Origin: Streptomyces sp. P9-A2 | GTDB lineage: Bacteria; Actinomycetota; Actinomycetes; Streptomycetales; Streptomycetaceae | Assembly: GCF_036634175.1 (NCBI RefSeq) | Contig: NZ_JAZIFX010000001.1 | Span: 2,976,001-3,040,000, forward strand | Direction of reading: 5' to 3' | Length of the DNA: 64,000 nt | Shown: positions 35,782 through 44,401 of the stretch, in pieces | Layout of the letters: each line of letters starts with the position of its first letter | How positions within the stretch are numbered: position 1 is the stretch's first letter | Notes under the pieces: generated by a model | What the model was told of the DNA's origin: nothing | The model's database searches: none | The model's input: only the letters and a program-made list of their open reading frames with translations | Position numbers and translations under genes: made by a program

Positions 35782-36339
35782 ATGCCCGGGCTCCGGTGGT
35801 GGTTCGGTCATCGAGGTCGGGAGGCCGTGGTGTGGTTGTTGGTATTCCCGCTGGCTCTGCTGCTGGCGGGGTGCTCTTTCGGTCTTGTGGGGTATGGCTT
35901 CGGGTCGGTGGCCGATGGGCTCTCGGGGCTCAAGGAGCGCCGTACCGCCGTGCTGCGGGGGTTGGCCGCACTGGCCGCGGCCGGTGCGGTCGCGGTCTAC
36001 GCGTGGGGTCTGCTGAGTCTCTTCGGAACGTTGGTGGCCGCGGAGGACGGAGGGGCCGACTCGGCGCCGGTGCGGCCCTGCCGTACCGCCGGATGGATGG
36101 AACAGCATCGGGCGGGGATCGAGATCGTCGGGCACCGGGCGAGTTTCGTGCCGCTCGGGTTCGTGTGCGAGACCAGTGACGGGGGGAGCTACGACAACGG
36201 GGACGTGCCCGGGTACGTCAATCCCGCCGTCGCCTCCCTCGCCCTCGCCGCCCTCGCCTGTGCCGTCGCCGCGGGGTACTCCGCCGAGCTGCGGGCGCGG
36301 GCCGAGGCCCGTGCGGGCGAGGCGGGCTCCGGGGGATAG
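35782..36339 (+). CDS. Small membrane protein, unknown function
   Basis: A 185-residue protein with three predicted membrane spans: VVWLLVFPLALLLAG (16-30), LAALAAAGAVAVYAWGLLSL (about 61-80) and VASLALAALACAVAAGYSA (about 150-168). A loop with two cysteines (RPCRTAGWM, GFVCETS) lies outside. It is a Streptomyces-type hypothetical protein. Its last 40 codons are duplicated about 1.6 kb downstream as part of a 121-bp direct repeat. Confidence 0.65.
   Translation: MPGLRWWFGHRGREAVVWLLVFPLALLLAGCSFGLVGYGFGSVADGLSGLKERRTAVLRGLAALAAAGAVAVYAWGLLSLFGTLVAAEDGGADSAPVRPCRTAGWMEQHRAGIEIVGHRASFVPLGFVCETSDGGSYDNGDVPGYVNPAVASLALAALACAVAAGYSAELRARAEARAGEAGSGG
36199..36319 (+). repeat. Direct repeat copy 1 (121 bp), inside the membrane protein gene
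   Basis: Bases 36199-36319 match 37792-37912 with about eight mismatches and no gaps. This copy encodes the third membrane span and C-terminus of the intact membrane protein. Confidence 0.85.
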
Positions 36340-36424
36340 CCTCGGGGAGAGCGAGACCCCGAAAGTGAGATCCCGCCGCCCTTCGGCTCGACAAGGGCGG
36401 GCGTGGTGGCAGGAGGCGCAGGAC

Positions 36425-36727
36425 ATGGCGAAGGTTCCCGGCTCGGTGCTGGCCGCGAGTGGACTCGTCGGCGGGTACGGCGTGGCCCGCTGGACCCGTC
36501 AGCGGCCGCTGGGCGGGGTCGTCCTCGCCGTGGCGGGTGCCGCCGCGGCGCGGGAGTGGCGGGAGCGGGCCGGCGGGAAGACCGCCGGGGCGCTGTCGGT
36601 CGCCTACGTCGCCGCGTTCGCCGGATCGCACCCCCTGGCGAAGAAGGTCGGCGCCTGGCCGGCGGTGTTCGGCGTGGCGGGTGCCGTGGCGCTGGCCTCG
36701 TGGGCGGTCGCCGACCGGCGCGGGTGA
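36425..36727 (+). CDS. Small alanine/glycine-rich membrane protein
   Basis: A 100-residue protein from ATG 36425 (MAKVPGSVLAASGLVGGYG), with AGGAGG upstream. Two hydrophobic stretches, LGGVVLAVAGAAAA and WPAVFGVAGAVALASWAVA, suggest two or three membrane spans. No family recognised. It sits between the membrane protein and the convergent CYTH gene. Confidence 0.62.
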   Translation: MAKVPGSVLAASGLVGGYGVARWTRQRPLGGVVLAVAGAAAAREWRERAGGKTAGALSVAYVAAFAGSHPLAKKVGAWPAVFGVAGAVALASWAVADRRG

Positions 36728-36919
36728 GGCCCCGCGGGGAGGCGGCGGAAACCGCGACGGATCGCGTGCGGGTGCGATGCGGGTGCGATGCCGGTGAGGT
36801 GCCGGTGAGGTGGCACCCGGGCCGAGCGGGCTTGCCGGCCGGCCCCTCGACCAGGCCGCGCGGCCCATGCCTGCCGAGGCCGCCTGCGGCAGGGGACCGA
36901 CCGGCTCGCGGCGGGTCCG

Positions 36920-37465
36920 TCAAGCGAAGAGCAGGGTGGGGTCGGCCAGGATGTCTCTGCTCTTCTCGCTCTTGTAGATCAGGTCGATACTGCCGAAGCG
37001 GGCCTTGGTGTAGTCCAGGCCGAGTTCTGCCACCGCCTTGCGCACGGCTTCCTCGGAGCCCGCCTCGATCTCCAGGAACGTGGAAAGGCCGGGCCAGGTG
37101 TCGAAGTCGTAGGTGACGCCTTCCAGTTGCCACTCCTCGCGGTAGTTCTGCTGATACCGCACCTGACGCAGGCCCAAAGCCGCAAGGAGTTCCGCGGTGC
37201 GCGCCAGGTCGCTGACCTCGATCTCGATCTCGGTGGTGCCGTTGATGTGCGTGGCATCGCTGACCTGCTTCAGCGTCAGCGTCGTCCTGCCGCCCTCGTC
37301 GCGCAGGCGAAGCCACTGCTCGCCCTGGACGGCGTCGTTCTCGAAGATGAGCCGGGTGAACAGGGTCTTGTCGAAGGTGCGCCGGGCTCCGGCTGCCCGC
37401 AACTGGTCGCGGACGGCGTCCACGTCGATCTCCAGGAACTTCGCTTCGTATTCGTGCTGAGCCAA
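36920..37465 (-). CDS. CYTH-domain protein (class IV adenylate cyclase/thiamine triphosphatase fold)
   Basis: A 181-residue protein from ATG 37465. HEYEAKFLEID at residues 4-14 is the E-x-E-x-K signature of the CYTH triphosphate tunnel. LRLRDEGGRTTLTLKQ, TTEIEIEVSD, YREEWQLEGVTYDFDTWPGL and TFLEIEAGSE provide the alternating acidic and basic strands that bind metal and triphosphate. Such enzymes hydrolyse inorganic or nucleoside triphosphates, or make cAMP. It lies 28 bases after the radical-SAM-like remnant on the same strand, and was probably its operon partner. Confidence 0.85.
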   Translation of the reverse strand: MAQHEYEAKFLEIDVDAVRDQLRAAGARRTFDKTLFTRLIFENDAVQGEQWLRLRDEGGRTTLTLKQVSDATHINGTTEIEIEVSDLARTAELLAALGLRQVRYQQNYREEWQLEGVTYDFDTWPGLSTFLEIEAGSEEAVRKAVAELGLDYTKARFGSIDLIYKSEKSRDILADPTLLFA

Positions 37466-37493
37466 CGCTCTCTCGCTCTCGGTGAGTTGTGGG

Positions 37494-37790
37494 TCAAGGT
37501 CGGGTGGTCAAGTCGTGCAGGTCCTGCTCGCGAATCTTCCGGACCTCTGCGCACACCTCGCTGCCCACGAACTCTTCCACGGGCAGACAGAGGTCCATGC
37601 GTTGTGTGCATACGCCGACGTGGAACGTGCCGTGCGGGTCTCGGTACCACCGCACTGCGTAATAGCCCTCTTGGCAGTCGGCGCTGTTGTTGAAGCGGCA
37701 GCCTGTGCAGGTCTCGGGCAGCCGCAACGGGCGTATGTGCTTGACGAGCAGGGGCCGACCGGCGGGTAGCCGGCAGGCGATAGGGAATCC
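37494..37790 (-). pseudogene. Truncated radical-SAM-type protein (C-terminal fragment)
   Basis: Reading towards the stop at 37494 gives LLVKHIRPLRLPETCTGC, RFNNSADCQEGYYAVRWYRD, HGTFHVGVCTQRMDLCLPVE and EFVGSEVCAEVRKIRE. The cysteine-rich C-terminal pattern (CxGCxxxxxxDCQEGYY...VGVCxQRMD) is what I recall from MoaA-like radical-SAM proteins. The 5' part, including the CxxxCxxC cluster, is missing: upstream DNA switches into the second 121-bp direct repeat copy. The frame can be opened to 37850 but those codons are antisense to the repeat. Confidence 0.6.
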
Positions 37791-37791
37791 A

Positions 37792-37912
37792 GGGGACATG
37801 CCCGGGTACGTCGATCCCGCCGTCGCCTCCCTCGACCTCGCCGCACTCACCTGTGCCGTCGCCGCGGGGTACTCCGCCGAGCTACGGGCGCGGGCGGAGG
37901 CCCGTGCGGGCG
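37792..37912 (+). repeat. Direct repeat copy 2 (121 bp), orphan 3' end of the membrane protein gene
   Basis: About 93% identical to 36199-36319. It can be read in frame as PGYVDPAVASLDLAALTC and AVAAGYSAELRARAEARAG but has no upstream gene. It abuts the truncation point of the radical-SAM-like fragment. Confidence 0.85.
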
Positions 37913-38122
37913 GGCATCACGCCGGGGGACAGCTCTCGGGAGAGCGGATCCCGCCCTGCCTCTCGATCCCTGGTGGGGCCGGAAACCCCGCCTCGGTGCG
38001 ACCGCCGACTTCGGTTCGAAGCGACGGCTGCACAGGATGAGGACCCGAAGGTGTAGGGGGTGTGACCCTGGTAGGAGTCTGTGATCAGGTGACCTGTAAT
38101 CGAGGGCTTGCGCTGCTTCCGA

Positions 38123-38704
38123 TTACTGTGAGTACTTGTCAGGGTGGCCTCGAGTGGCCCCTTGTGTTGCGGTGGCGGGATCGATGCCTCGGTGCCGTAG
38201 CCGCGCGCGGACCCTCTCCCACCGCTCGGCGGGCAACTTCCACCCGATCACCGATCCGGTGTCGCTTGCGGAGAAGGAGACTCCTGATCCTGCCGGCCCC
38301 CAGATCTCTGCAGAAATGGTGTGCGGCACGAGGGTGATGAACCATTCGCGCTGCCGTTCGTCCGTCAGGTCCAGGACTACGGCGGTCTCCCCTTCCCGAG
38401 CCCCCGTCGCGCCGGCGATGGCGGTGAGGGCAGCCTGGGCATCCGAAGGCCAGGGGAGGTCGGAAATAAGGTCAATGTCTACCGAAGCCGCGTCAGGTGC
38501 CACCTCCCGGATCACCTCTTCAACCACTGCCCGCGCCGTTTCGGGGGCGGTGCCTTCCAGAAGGAGGAGGTCAAGCGGACGTGGCCTCTGGCCACCGCGG
38601 CCCCCCAAGGGCCGCGCGAATTCGGTGAGTGCGCGCGGGAGTGAACGTTTGGCGGACATGAGGCTGCTGTCTCCTCTGGTGAGGTTCTGCGCGGATCGTT
38701 TCAT
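38123..38704 (-). CDS. Unknown protein coupled to the integrase-like gene
   Basis: A 193-residue protein if ATG 38704 is used, because it overlaps the integrase-like gene stop as ATGA; ATG 38659 (MSAKRSLPRAL) is an alternative. The sequence includes RPLDLLLLEGTAPETARA, VVEEVIREVAPDAAS, FITLVPHTISAEIWGPAGS and a basic C-terminus RVRARLRHRGIDPATAT. No family recognised. It is the last gene of an XRE, integrase-like, unknown arrangement. An inverted repeat (GTAATCG/CGATTAC, 38096-38126) overlaps its stop codon. Confidence 0.6.
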   Translation of the reverse strand: MKRSAQNLTRGDSSLMSAKRSLPRALTEFARPLGGRGGQRPRPLDLLLLEGTAPETARAVVEEVIREVAPDAASVDIDLISDLPWPSDAQAALTAIAGATGAREGETAVVLDLTDERQREWFITLVPHTISAEIWGPAGSGVSFSASDTGSVIGWKLPAERWERVRARLRHRGIDPATATQGATRGHPDKYSQ

Positions 38705-40167
38705 CGGGTGTGGTCGCCGGGTGCGTACTTCTTCCAGGTTCCTCCGGCTTGGGCGGCGACGGCCTCGGTGTGGACGGCGTGGTAGCCGAGTATCCCCGCG
38801 ATCACTGATGGCGGCGCTTGGAGGACGAGCTGCCGCAGGGTGGCGGTCCGGCCGTGGAGGGTGGGGACACCCGCGGCAGTGAGTCGCTTGCCCAGGGTGG
38901 CGGGGTCCATGGGCTGTCCGGCCCGGCGTCCGGGGAAGAGCCAGTCGCTGGCGGGAAGAGTGCCGCCTGGCCGGTTCGGGCGTCCCTCGCGTATGTGGTC
39001 GAGGAGCATGCCGGCGAAGGGCTCGGGAACTGGTGTGGGCGGGTCGCCGAGGCGGAGTGCGACCTGGTCGGCGTCGTGCTGGACGTCGTGGACGGTGAGC
39101 CGGACGAGCCGACGGACCGGCTGGGCATAGAGGAGGATCAGGGCTGCCGCGATCCGTTCCATGAGCGGGAGGTCGTCGCTGGTCATGATCTTGCGGATCA
39201 GGGCGATGCGGTGGTGCTGGCTGATCGGGGCCGGGTTCTCCGTGCGGATCGTGGGGACCTTCAACCGGGGCATGACCTGGTGGTCCATGCTCCAGCGCAG
39301 GAACGCTTGGACGACGCGGCGGGCGGTGGCGTCCTGGGCGAACCAGGCGTCGAGGTCGGCCTGGGTGCACTCGCCGACGGCGCGGTTCCGTTCGGCGAGC
39401 CAGGTGAGGAAGGCGGCTGCCTGGATGAGTCGGGCACGGGCGGAGGTGACGGCCCCGGGGCCGAGGGGCCGCTTGGCGGCGGTGGCCCGGAGCTTGCGCA
39501 ACAGGTGCCAGGCGGCGAAGCGGTTCAGGAGCTGACGGTGTTCGACGTCCTCGATGGTGTCCAGCCATTCGGGCAGTCGGCGTTCGAACAGCAGAAGGTG
39601 CCGGTCGCGGTGCGGCAGGACGCCGGTGTGCATGAGCAGGTCACGGACGTGGGCGACCGACCGCCAGGGCGACAGCGTGCTCAAACCCTCGTGGCTGAGG
39701 GGCACTTCGCCGCGAGCTAGGGCGCGCAGGATTTGCTGGACATGTGGCTTGCCGACCCAGGTCAGCGTTGCCTTGGGGCGGGGCACGGACCTGACCTCGT
39801 CGAAGAAGGGAACAAGTTCGGGCCGGACGAGGCCGGCGCCGTTGTCAAGGAGCTCTTCCAGGCGTTCGGCCAGGACGCAGTTCCCGCATACTCCGCGCAG
39901 GTAGCGGCGGGCCTCGCGGCCGCAGCGTTCGCAGTGGAACTCGCCCAGGCCGCCCGCGCAGTTGGTGCACCACCGGCCGCCGTCCGGTGCGATGCCGGGG
40001 GTGAGACGGTCGACGCCGCAGCCGACGCACTGCCCATAAGTTTCCAGCGCGTGGTCGTAGCAGGCGGAGCACAGGTAGCCCTCGGGCCAGTGGGCTGCTC
40101 CGAGACGGACGGCCCGGTGACAGCGTGCGCAGAACAGGTGCTCGGGCCGGACCCGGGTGCGGCTCAT
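38701..40167 (-). CDS. Zinc-ribbon protein with tyrosine-recombinase-like C-terminal domain
   Basis: A 488-residue protein from ATG 40167, which overlaps the stop of the XRE remnant (ATGA). The first 100 residues contain four CxxC-type pairs (CARCHRAV, CSACYDH, CVGCGVD, CTNCAGG, CERCGRE, CGNCVLAE), a multi-zinc module. The middle has a SAM-like helical region (ARARLIQAAAFLTWLAERN). The C-terminal part (LYAQPVRRLVRLTVHDVQ, TLRQLVLQAPPSVIAGILGY) resembles a phage-integrase fold with a reduced or degenerate catalytic set; I cannot place the tyrosine nucleophile with confidence. Streptomyces genomes hold many copies of this family beside XRE genes. Confidence 0.7.
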   Translation of the reverse strand: MSRTRVRPEHLFCARCHRAVRLGAAHWPEGYLCSACYDHALETYGQCVGCGVDRLTPGIAPDGGRWCTNCAGGLGEFHCERCGREARRYLRGVCGNCVLAERLEELLDNGAGLVRPELVPFFDEVRSVPRPKATLTWVGKPHVQQILRALARGEVPLSHEGLSTLSPWRSVAHVRDLLMHTGVLPHRDRHLLLFERRLPEWLDTIEDVEHRQLLNRFAAWHLLRKLRATAAKRPLGPGAVTSARARLIQAAAFLTWLAERNRAVGECTQADLDAWFAQDATARRVVQAFLRWSMDHQVMPRLKVPTIRTENPAPISQHHRIALIRKIMTSDDLPLMERIAAALILLYAQPVRRLVRLTVHDVQHDADQVALRLGDPPTPVPEPFAGMLLDHIREGRPNRPGGTLPASDWLFPGRRAGQPMDPATLGKRLTAAGVPTLHGRTATLRQLVLQAPPSVIAGILGYHAVHTEAVAAQAGGTWKKYAPGDHTR

Positions 40168-40349
40168 TTCTCCGGGCGGACCCGTGCCCGCTTGGGACGG
40201 ACCGTGGCCGCGAGGTCGACCACGTCGGCGCCGCCGGAGGCGGCGGTGCGGCGCGGGGCCGCGTTCTCCGCCTTGGTGGCGATCAACTCGGCGGGAGTGA
40301 CGTCGAGGATGTCGCAGAGGGCGGCGAGGACGGGCAGGGCCTCCCCGGC
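40164..40349 (-). pseudogene. Truncated XRE-family regulator (C-terminal 61 codons)
   Basis: The reverse strand reads AGEALPVLAALCDILDVTPA then ELIATKAENAAPRRTA and DLAATVRPKRARVRPEK before the TGA at 40164, the tail of an XRE regulator that normally precedes the zinc-ribbon integrase-like gene. Homology stops at about 40349, where a Tn3-family transposase begins on the other strand. The helix-turn-helix N-terminus is lost, so the downstream operon has lost its own first gene. Confidence 0.72.
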
Positions 40350-40350
40350 G

Positions 40351-42429
40351 GTCCTCGCCCTGGTGAAGGCCCAGGTGGTGCAGGCCGGCGGGTTCGGCGC
40401 GGTCACCCGCGCGGTGGACGGCTTCGGCGGGTTCGCCAAGCAGTACGAGCAGATCGAGAAGGTCTCCGCCCACCACGGCAACTTCTGGGAAGTGCTGCTG
40501 TACGGGCAGATCGGCCGGGACCGGGCGGTGATGTTCGACCTGGCCGGCAAGCTGGAGTTCACCGCGACCAGTGAGGGCAGCCGGGTGTTGGACGCACTCG
40601 CGCACGCCCAGCGGCACCAGAGTGCCCGCGGCGAGTACATCACTGCCGTCAACGATGAGGGCAAGGAGGTCGACATCTCCTTCGCCACCCAGAACTGGCG
40701 CAAGGCCGTGGTCGACAAGACCCGGACCGGGCAGTTCGTCCGCAAGCACTTCGAGGCGATGGTCTTCACCGCCCTCACCGAGGAACTACGCACCGGCAAC
40801 GTCGCGGTGGTCGGCTCGGAGGAGTACGCCGACTGGTCCGAGCAGCTGCTGGCCTGGGAGGTTGTCCGGGAGACGCTGGGGTCCTACCTGGTGGAGGTCG
40901 GCCTCGCCGAGCCGGGCGAGAGCGCCGAGTTCGACGCGAAGTTCTTCCGCCGGCAGCTGGAGGACAAGCTGCGCAACGCTGCCGCGGCGACGGACGCTGG
41001 GTGCCCGGAGAACGAGGGCCTGGTGATCGATCCGGAGACGGGAGTCCCGTCGCTGAAGGCGTTTAGGGCTGACGGCCAGCGTCCCTCGGCGAAGCGGCTG
41101 GAGCAGGAGATCAGGGCGAGGATGCCGGAGCGTTCCCTGATGGGGATCGTGGCCCGGACCGCGTACTGGGTGGAGTGGTGGCGCCGTTTCGGCCCGCCGT
41201 CGGGTAACGAGCCCAAGCTCACCGACCCCTTGGGCCGCTACGTGATCGTCACGTTCGTCAAGGGCACCAACATGGGCCCGTACGAGGCCGCCCGGCACAT
41301 CCCCGGCGTGAGTGGCCACGAGCTGTCGTACGTCGCCAACAAGCACTTCTCAATCATGCTGCTGAACGAGGCGATCTCCGACCTGGTGAACGCGCACGCC
41401 CGCCTGGACATCTCGCAGGCATGGGGCGACGGGACCGCCGTCGCGGCGGACGGCACCCACATGGACACCTATCTCGACAACCTGCTCTCCGAGACGAGCG
41501 TCAGGTACGGCAAGCCGGGCGGGATCGCCTATCACCACGTCTCGGACACGTACATCGCGCTGTTCACGCACTTCATCCCGTGCGGCGTGTGGGAGACCGT
41601 CTACATCATCGAGGGCCTGCTGAAGAACACCAGCGAGGTGCAGCCGACCACGGTGCACGCGGATACTCAGGGCCAGAGCTTCCCTGTCTTTGCGCTCGCG
41701 CACCTCCTGGGCTTCGACTTGATGCCCAGGATCAGGAACTGGAAGGAACTGACGTTCTACCGGCCCTCCAAGCAGAGCGAGTACGTGCACATTGACGCCC
41801 TGTTCGGGGAGCTGGGCAAGCACGTCATCGACTGGGACTTGATCGAGTCCCAGTTCCGCCACCTGATGCGGGTGGCCGTCTCCGTACGCGAGGGCACGAT
41901 CTCCTCCTCCACGCTGCTCAAGCGGCTGCGCTCTGGGTCGCGGAAGAACGCCACCTACGCGGCCTTCCGCGAGGTCGGCCGCGTGATCCGTACTGTGCAG
42001 CTGCTGCGCTACCTCTCAGATGCGCCGCTGCGGCGGCGGGTGACCGCGGCGACGAACAAGGTGGAGTCGTTCAACCGGTTTTCCCAGTGGGTCGGCTTCG
42101 GTAACCGCGGAGTCATCGCCGACAACGACCCGATCGAGCAGGAGAAGTCGATGAAGTTCAACGCCCTGCTCACGAACATGGTGATCTTCCACAATGCCCT
42201 GGACATCGCCGAGATCATCCGCCAGCTGCTGGAAGAAGGCTGGGAGATCGACCCCGAGGACCTGGCCCACATCTCGCCGTACCTGACCGAGCACGTCAAC
42301 CGGTTCGGCGAATACAGCACGCACGAACTCGGCATCCAGCCGGAAGCGTACGACCCGAAGCTTGACGTCGACTTCACCCCGCTCCGTGAGCAGAGTCTGA
42401 TCGCCGCCGGCCTCGGTCAGGCCGCTTGA
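40351..42429 (+). mobile_element. tnpA: Tn3-family transposase remnant, N-terminus deleted
   Basis: About 692 codons of a Tn3-family transposase (full-length about 1000): FGGFAKQYEQIEKVSAHHGN, TQNWRKAVVDKTRTGQFV, WGDGTAVAADGTHMDTYLDN, HFIPCGVWETVYIIEGLL, TVHADTQGQSFPVFALA and NKVESFNRFSQWVGFG. The DDE residues appear present: Asp in WGDGT, Asp in HADTQGQ, Glu in NKVESF. The open frame continues upstream by chance into antisense of the XRE remnant. Because about 300 N-terminal residues (DNA-binding part) are gone, it should be inactive. I could not find terminal inverted repeats or a resolvase. Confidence 0.85.
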
Positions 42430-42484
42430 CCCAACGTTCTCGCCTACGCGGCCGCCTTATTTTTTGGATCGGGATGCGGGTCGG

Positions 42485-43561
42485 CTATGCGGAGGGCCGC
42501 AGAAAGCCGACGACGGCCTCCTTCTCCATGTCGATACCCTGCTCGATCTGAGGCGGGACAGGTTCGAACGCATCCACCTGGATGGAGCGCGAGCCGGAGC
42601 CACGGCTCCAGGTGGCGATGGCCAGGCCGTCGGCGATGACGGTCGGCCGGATGAGACCGCCTCCCGGCCAGACGCGAGCCTCATGGACAGCGGGGACGGA
42701 CACCTCGCGAGTGCGGTAGCCGATCAGGTAGTTGTCGTAGGCGGGCAGCATGCGAACGTCTGGAGTGTCAGACGGGCCCGGGAGTTCCTCCATCCGCCCG
42801 GCGAGCATGGTCAAGCCGCCGTACTCGGTGATCACGCCGGATTCCGCCAGCAGTTTCCAGGCCCTGCGGGCCCAGGTGACCGGCAGCCCGGACCAGGCGG
42901 CGAAGTCCTCCAAGGTGGCGGGGGCGTGTGCGGCCAGGTAGCGACGGGCCAGCTCGGCGAGGGCAGCGTCTTCCTCCCACCGGAAGCGCCCGGTGGTGGG
43001 CAGCCAGTCGTTGAGCAGTACATAGGTGGCCTCACCGGCGCGCTGTGGGCCGTGGCAGAGGATGCCGGTGAGTGCTGCGTGGCGGATCAGGTGGAACGGC
43101 GCCTGCCCGTCCGGCGGGATACCGAGGGTGGTGAGGTGCTCGGTCAGCTCGGCCCGGGTAAGCGGGCCGTGCGCGGCGAGAACGCGCCGGATGAGATGGT
43201 CGGCGCGCTGGCGCAGATCGTCGTCCAGGCCCAGCTGCTGGTAGCGACGGCTTGTTGTGGCAAGGACCTGAGGTGCGAGCAGTCGCAGAATCCAGCGGGC
43301 GTTGTCGCTGGGGATGGTGTGCAGGGTACCGCGCATGTACCAGCCGCGGACGATGCTCCGCTCTTTCTCGTATGCCGTGCGGATGGCCTGGGCGGTGATG
43401 TCCCGGCCGCGTACCCGGATGCCCAGGTCGGAGGCTGTGGCGTCCTGGGCCTGGATGGCGAAGACCCGTCGGACGACCGCCTCGGCAGAGTCCTCCCGTG
43501 CTCCGCCGGCCAGGGCCTGGGCGTGGGCCCGCAGCCGGCGGACGCTCTCGCGGTCAAGCAT
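42485..43561 (-). CDS. HTH_42 winged-helix protein, AlkZ/YcaQ-like putative DNA glycosylase
   Basis: A 358-residue protein from ATG 43561. RVFAIQAQDATASDLGIRVRG at about 33-53 carries the Q-x-Q motif (Q37, Q39) that is catalytic in AlkZ and YcaQ interstrand-crosslink glycosylases. RGWYMRGTLHTIPSDNARWIL, APFHLIRHAALTGILCHG and DNYLIGYRTREV are usual landmarks of the three winged-helix domains. AlkZ protects Streptomyces sahachiroi against azinomycin; paralogues of unknown substrate are common. Downstream of an alpha/beta hydrolase gene on the same strand, 26 bases apart, so possibly co-transcribed. Confidence 0.75.
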   Translation of the reverse strand: MLDRESVRRLRAHAQALAGGAREDSAEAVVRRVFAIQAQDATASDLGIRVRGRDITAQAIRTAYEKERSIVRGWYMRGTLHTIPSDNARWILRLLAPQVLATTSRRYQQLGLDDDLRQRADHLIRRVLAAHGPLTRAELTEHLTTLGIPPDGQAPFHLIRHAALTGILCHGPQRAGEATYVLLNDWLPTTGRFRWEEDAALAELARRYLAAHAPATLEDFAAWSGLPVTWARRAWKLLAESGVITEYGGLTMLAGRMEELPGPSDTPDVRMLPAYDNYLIGYRTREVSVPAVHEARVWPGGGLIRPTVIADGLAIATWSRGSGSRSIQVDAFEPVPPQIEQGIDMEKEAVVGFLRPSA

Positions 43562-43587
43562 CGGACTGTGCCTCTCAGCCAGCGCGG

Positions 43588-44322
43588 TCAGGAAACGGCC
43601 TTGTCGAGGATGTCGGCGAGTTCGGCGGGCGCGGACAGCATCGGCCAGTGCCCGGTGGGCAGGTCGAAGCGCCGCCACGGCGGCTGGTTCAGGTAGGCCA
43701 GCATCGGCACCCCTGCATCCAGCAGCCCCGTGAAGTCACGGCACGCGACCAGGACACGGTCCACACCGGGACCGGGCTCGGCCGGGCCGGCGAGACGCTG
43801 GGTGAAGGCGCCGAACGGTTGAGGGGTAGCACGCGAGCGCAGAGCGTCCCGCTGGCCCTCATCGAGCCCGTCGAGGCTGCTGGACAAGCCCAGGACCTCA
43901 AAGGGCGGCATCGGCAGCCGCCACCCGTCGCCAGACGCGTCGACCTGCTGGCGCAGCTGGTCCGCTGCCTGCGGTGGCATGAGGTCGAGCATGCACATGC
44001 CCGCGGCAAACGGGGCGCTGTCCACATAGACCACGCGCTCCAGCCGGTCACCGAGACGTCCGGCTGCCCCGGTCACCGGAGCAGCCGCATAGCTGTGGGC
44101 GACCAGCGTGACGTCGCGCAGATCGTTCCGCTCGACGAATCCCGTGATGTCCGCGATGTGCGTGTCCAGGTCCGTCTCGGGGCCGCCCTGGTCGGCGTGC
44201 TCGGCCAGGCCGGTCAGTGTCAGCGGCAGCGCCGTGTGACCGCGCTCCCGCAGAGCGCGGGCGGTGTCTTCCCAGGCCCACGCCCCGAGCCAGGCGCCGG
44301 GAACGAGTACGAAGGTGGCCAT
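43588..44322 (-). CDS. Alpha/beta hydrolase (esterase/hydroxynitrile-lyase-like subgroup)
   Basis: A 244-residue protein from ATG 44322 (MATFVLVPGAWLGAWAW), with GGGAGA upstream. HG-type oxyanion region is VPGAWLGAW; the nucleophile elbow is VAHSYAAAPV with Ser at about 83; TGHWPMLSAPAELA near the end holds the catalytic His. This subgroup includes plant methyl-salicylate esterase and bacterial pyrethroid or epoxide-type hydrolases. Divergent from a WYL regulator gene with a 79-bp gap, which suggests that the regulator controls it. Confidence 0.85.
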   Translation of the reverse strand: MATFVLVPGAWLGAWAWEDTARALRERGHTALPLTLTGLAEHADQGGPETDLDTHIADITGFVERNDLRDVTLVAHSYAAAPVTGAAGRLGDRLERVVYVDSAPFAAGMCMLDLMPPQAADQLRQQVDASGDGWRLPMPPFEVLGLSSSLDGLDEGQRDALRSRATPQPFGAFTQRLAGPAEPGPGVDRVLVACRDFTGLLDAGVPMLAYLNQPPWRRFDLPTGHWPMLSAPAELADILDKAVS

Positions 44323-44401
44323 GTGATCTCCCAGAAGTAGGTGCTGCGGGGAGCGTAAGGTCGATACAGGACAGAATCCGCCCTGAAATGCCGAGTGATC
44401 C

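Noticed and set aside
38096..38126. Inverted repeat GTAATCG/CGATTAC as an att site
   Set aside because: Arms are only 7 bp with a 17-base spacer and no second copy was found, so no function is claimed.
39733..40350. Upstream extension of the Tn3 transposase frame
   Set aside because: Antisense to the integrase-like and XRE genes; Tn3 homology starts only near 40351, so the extension is a chance open frame.
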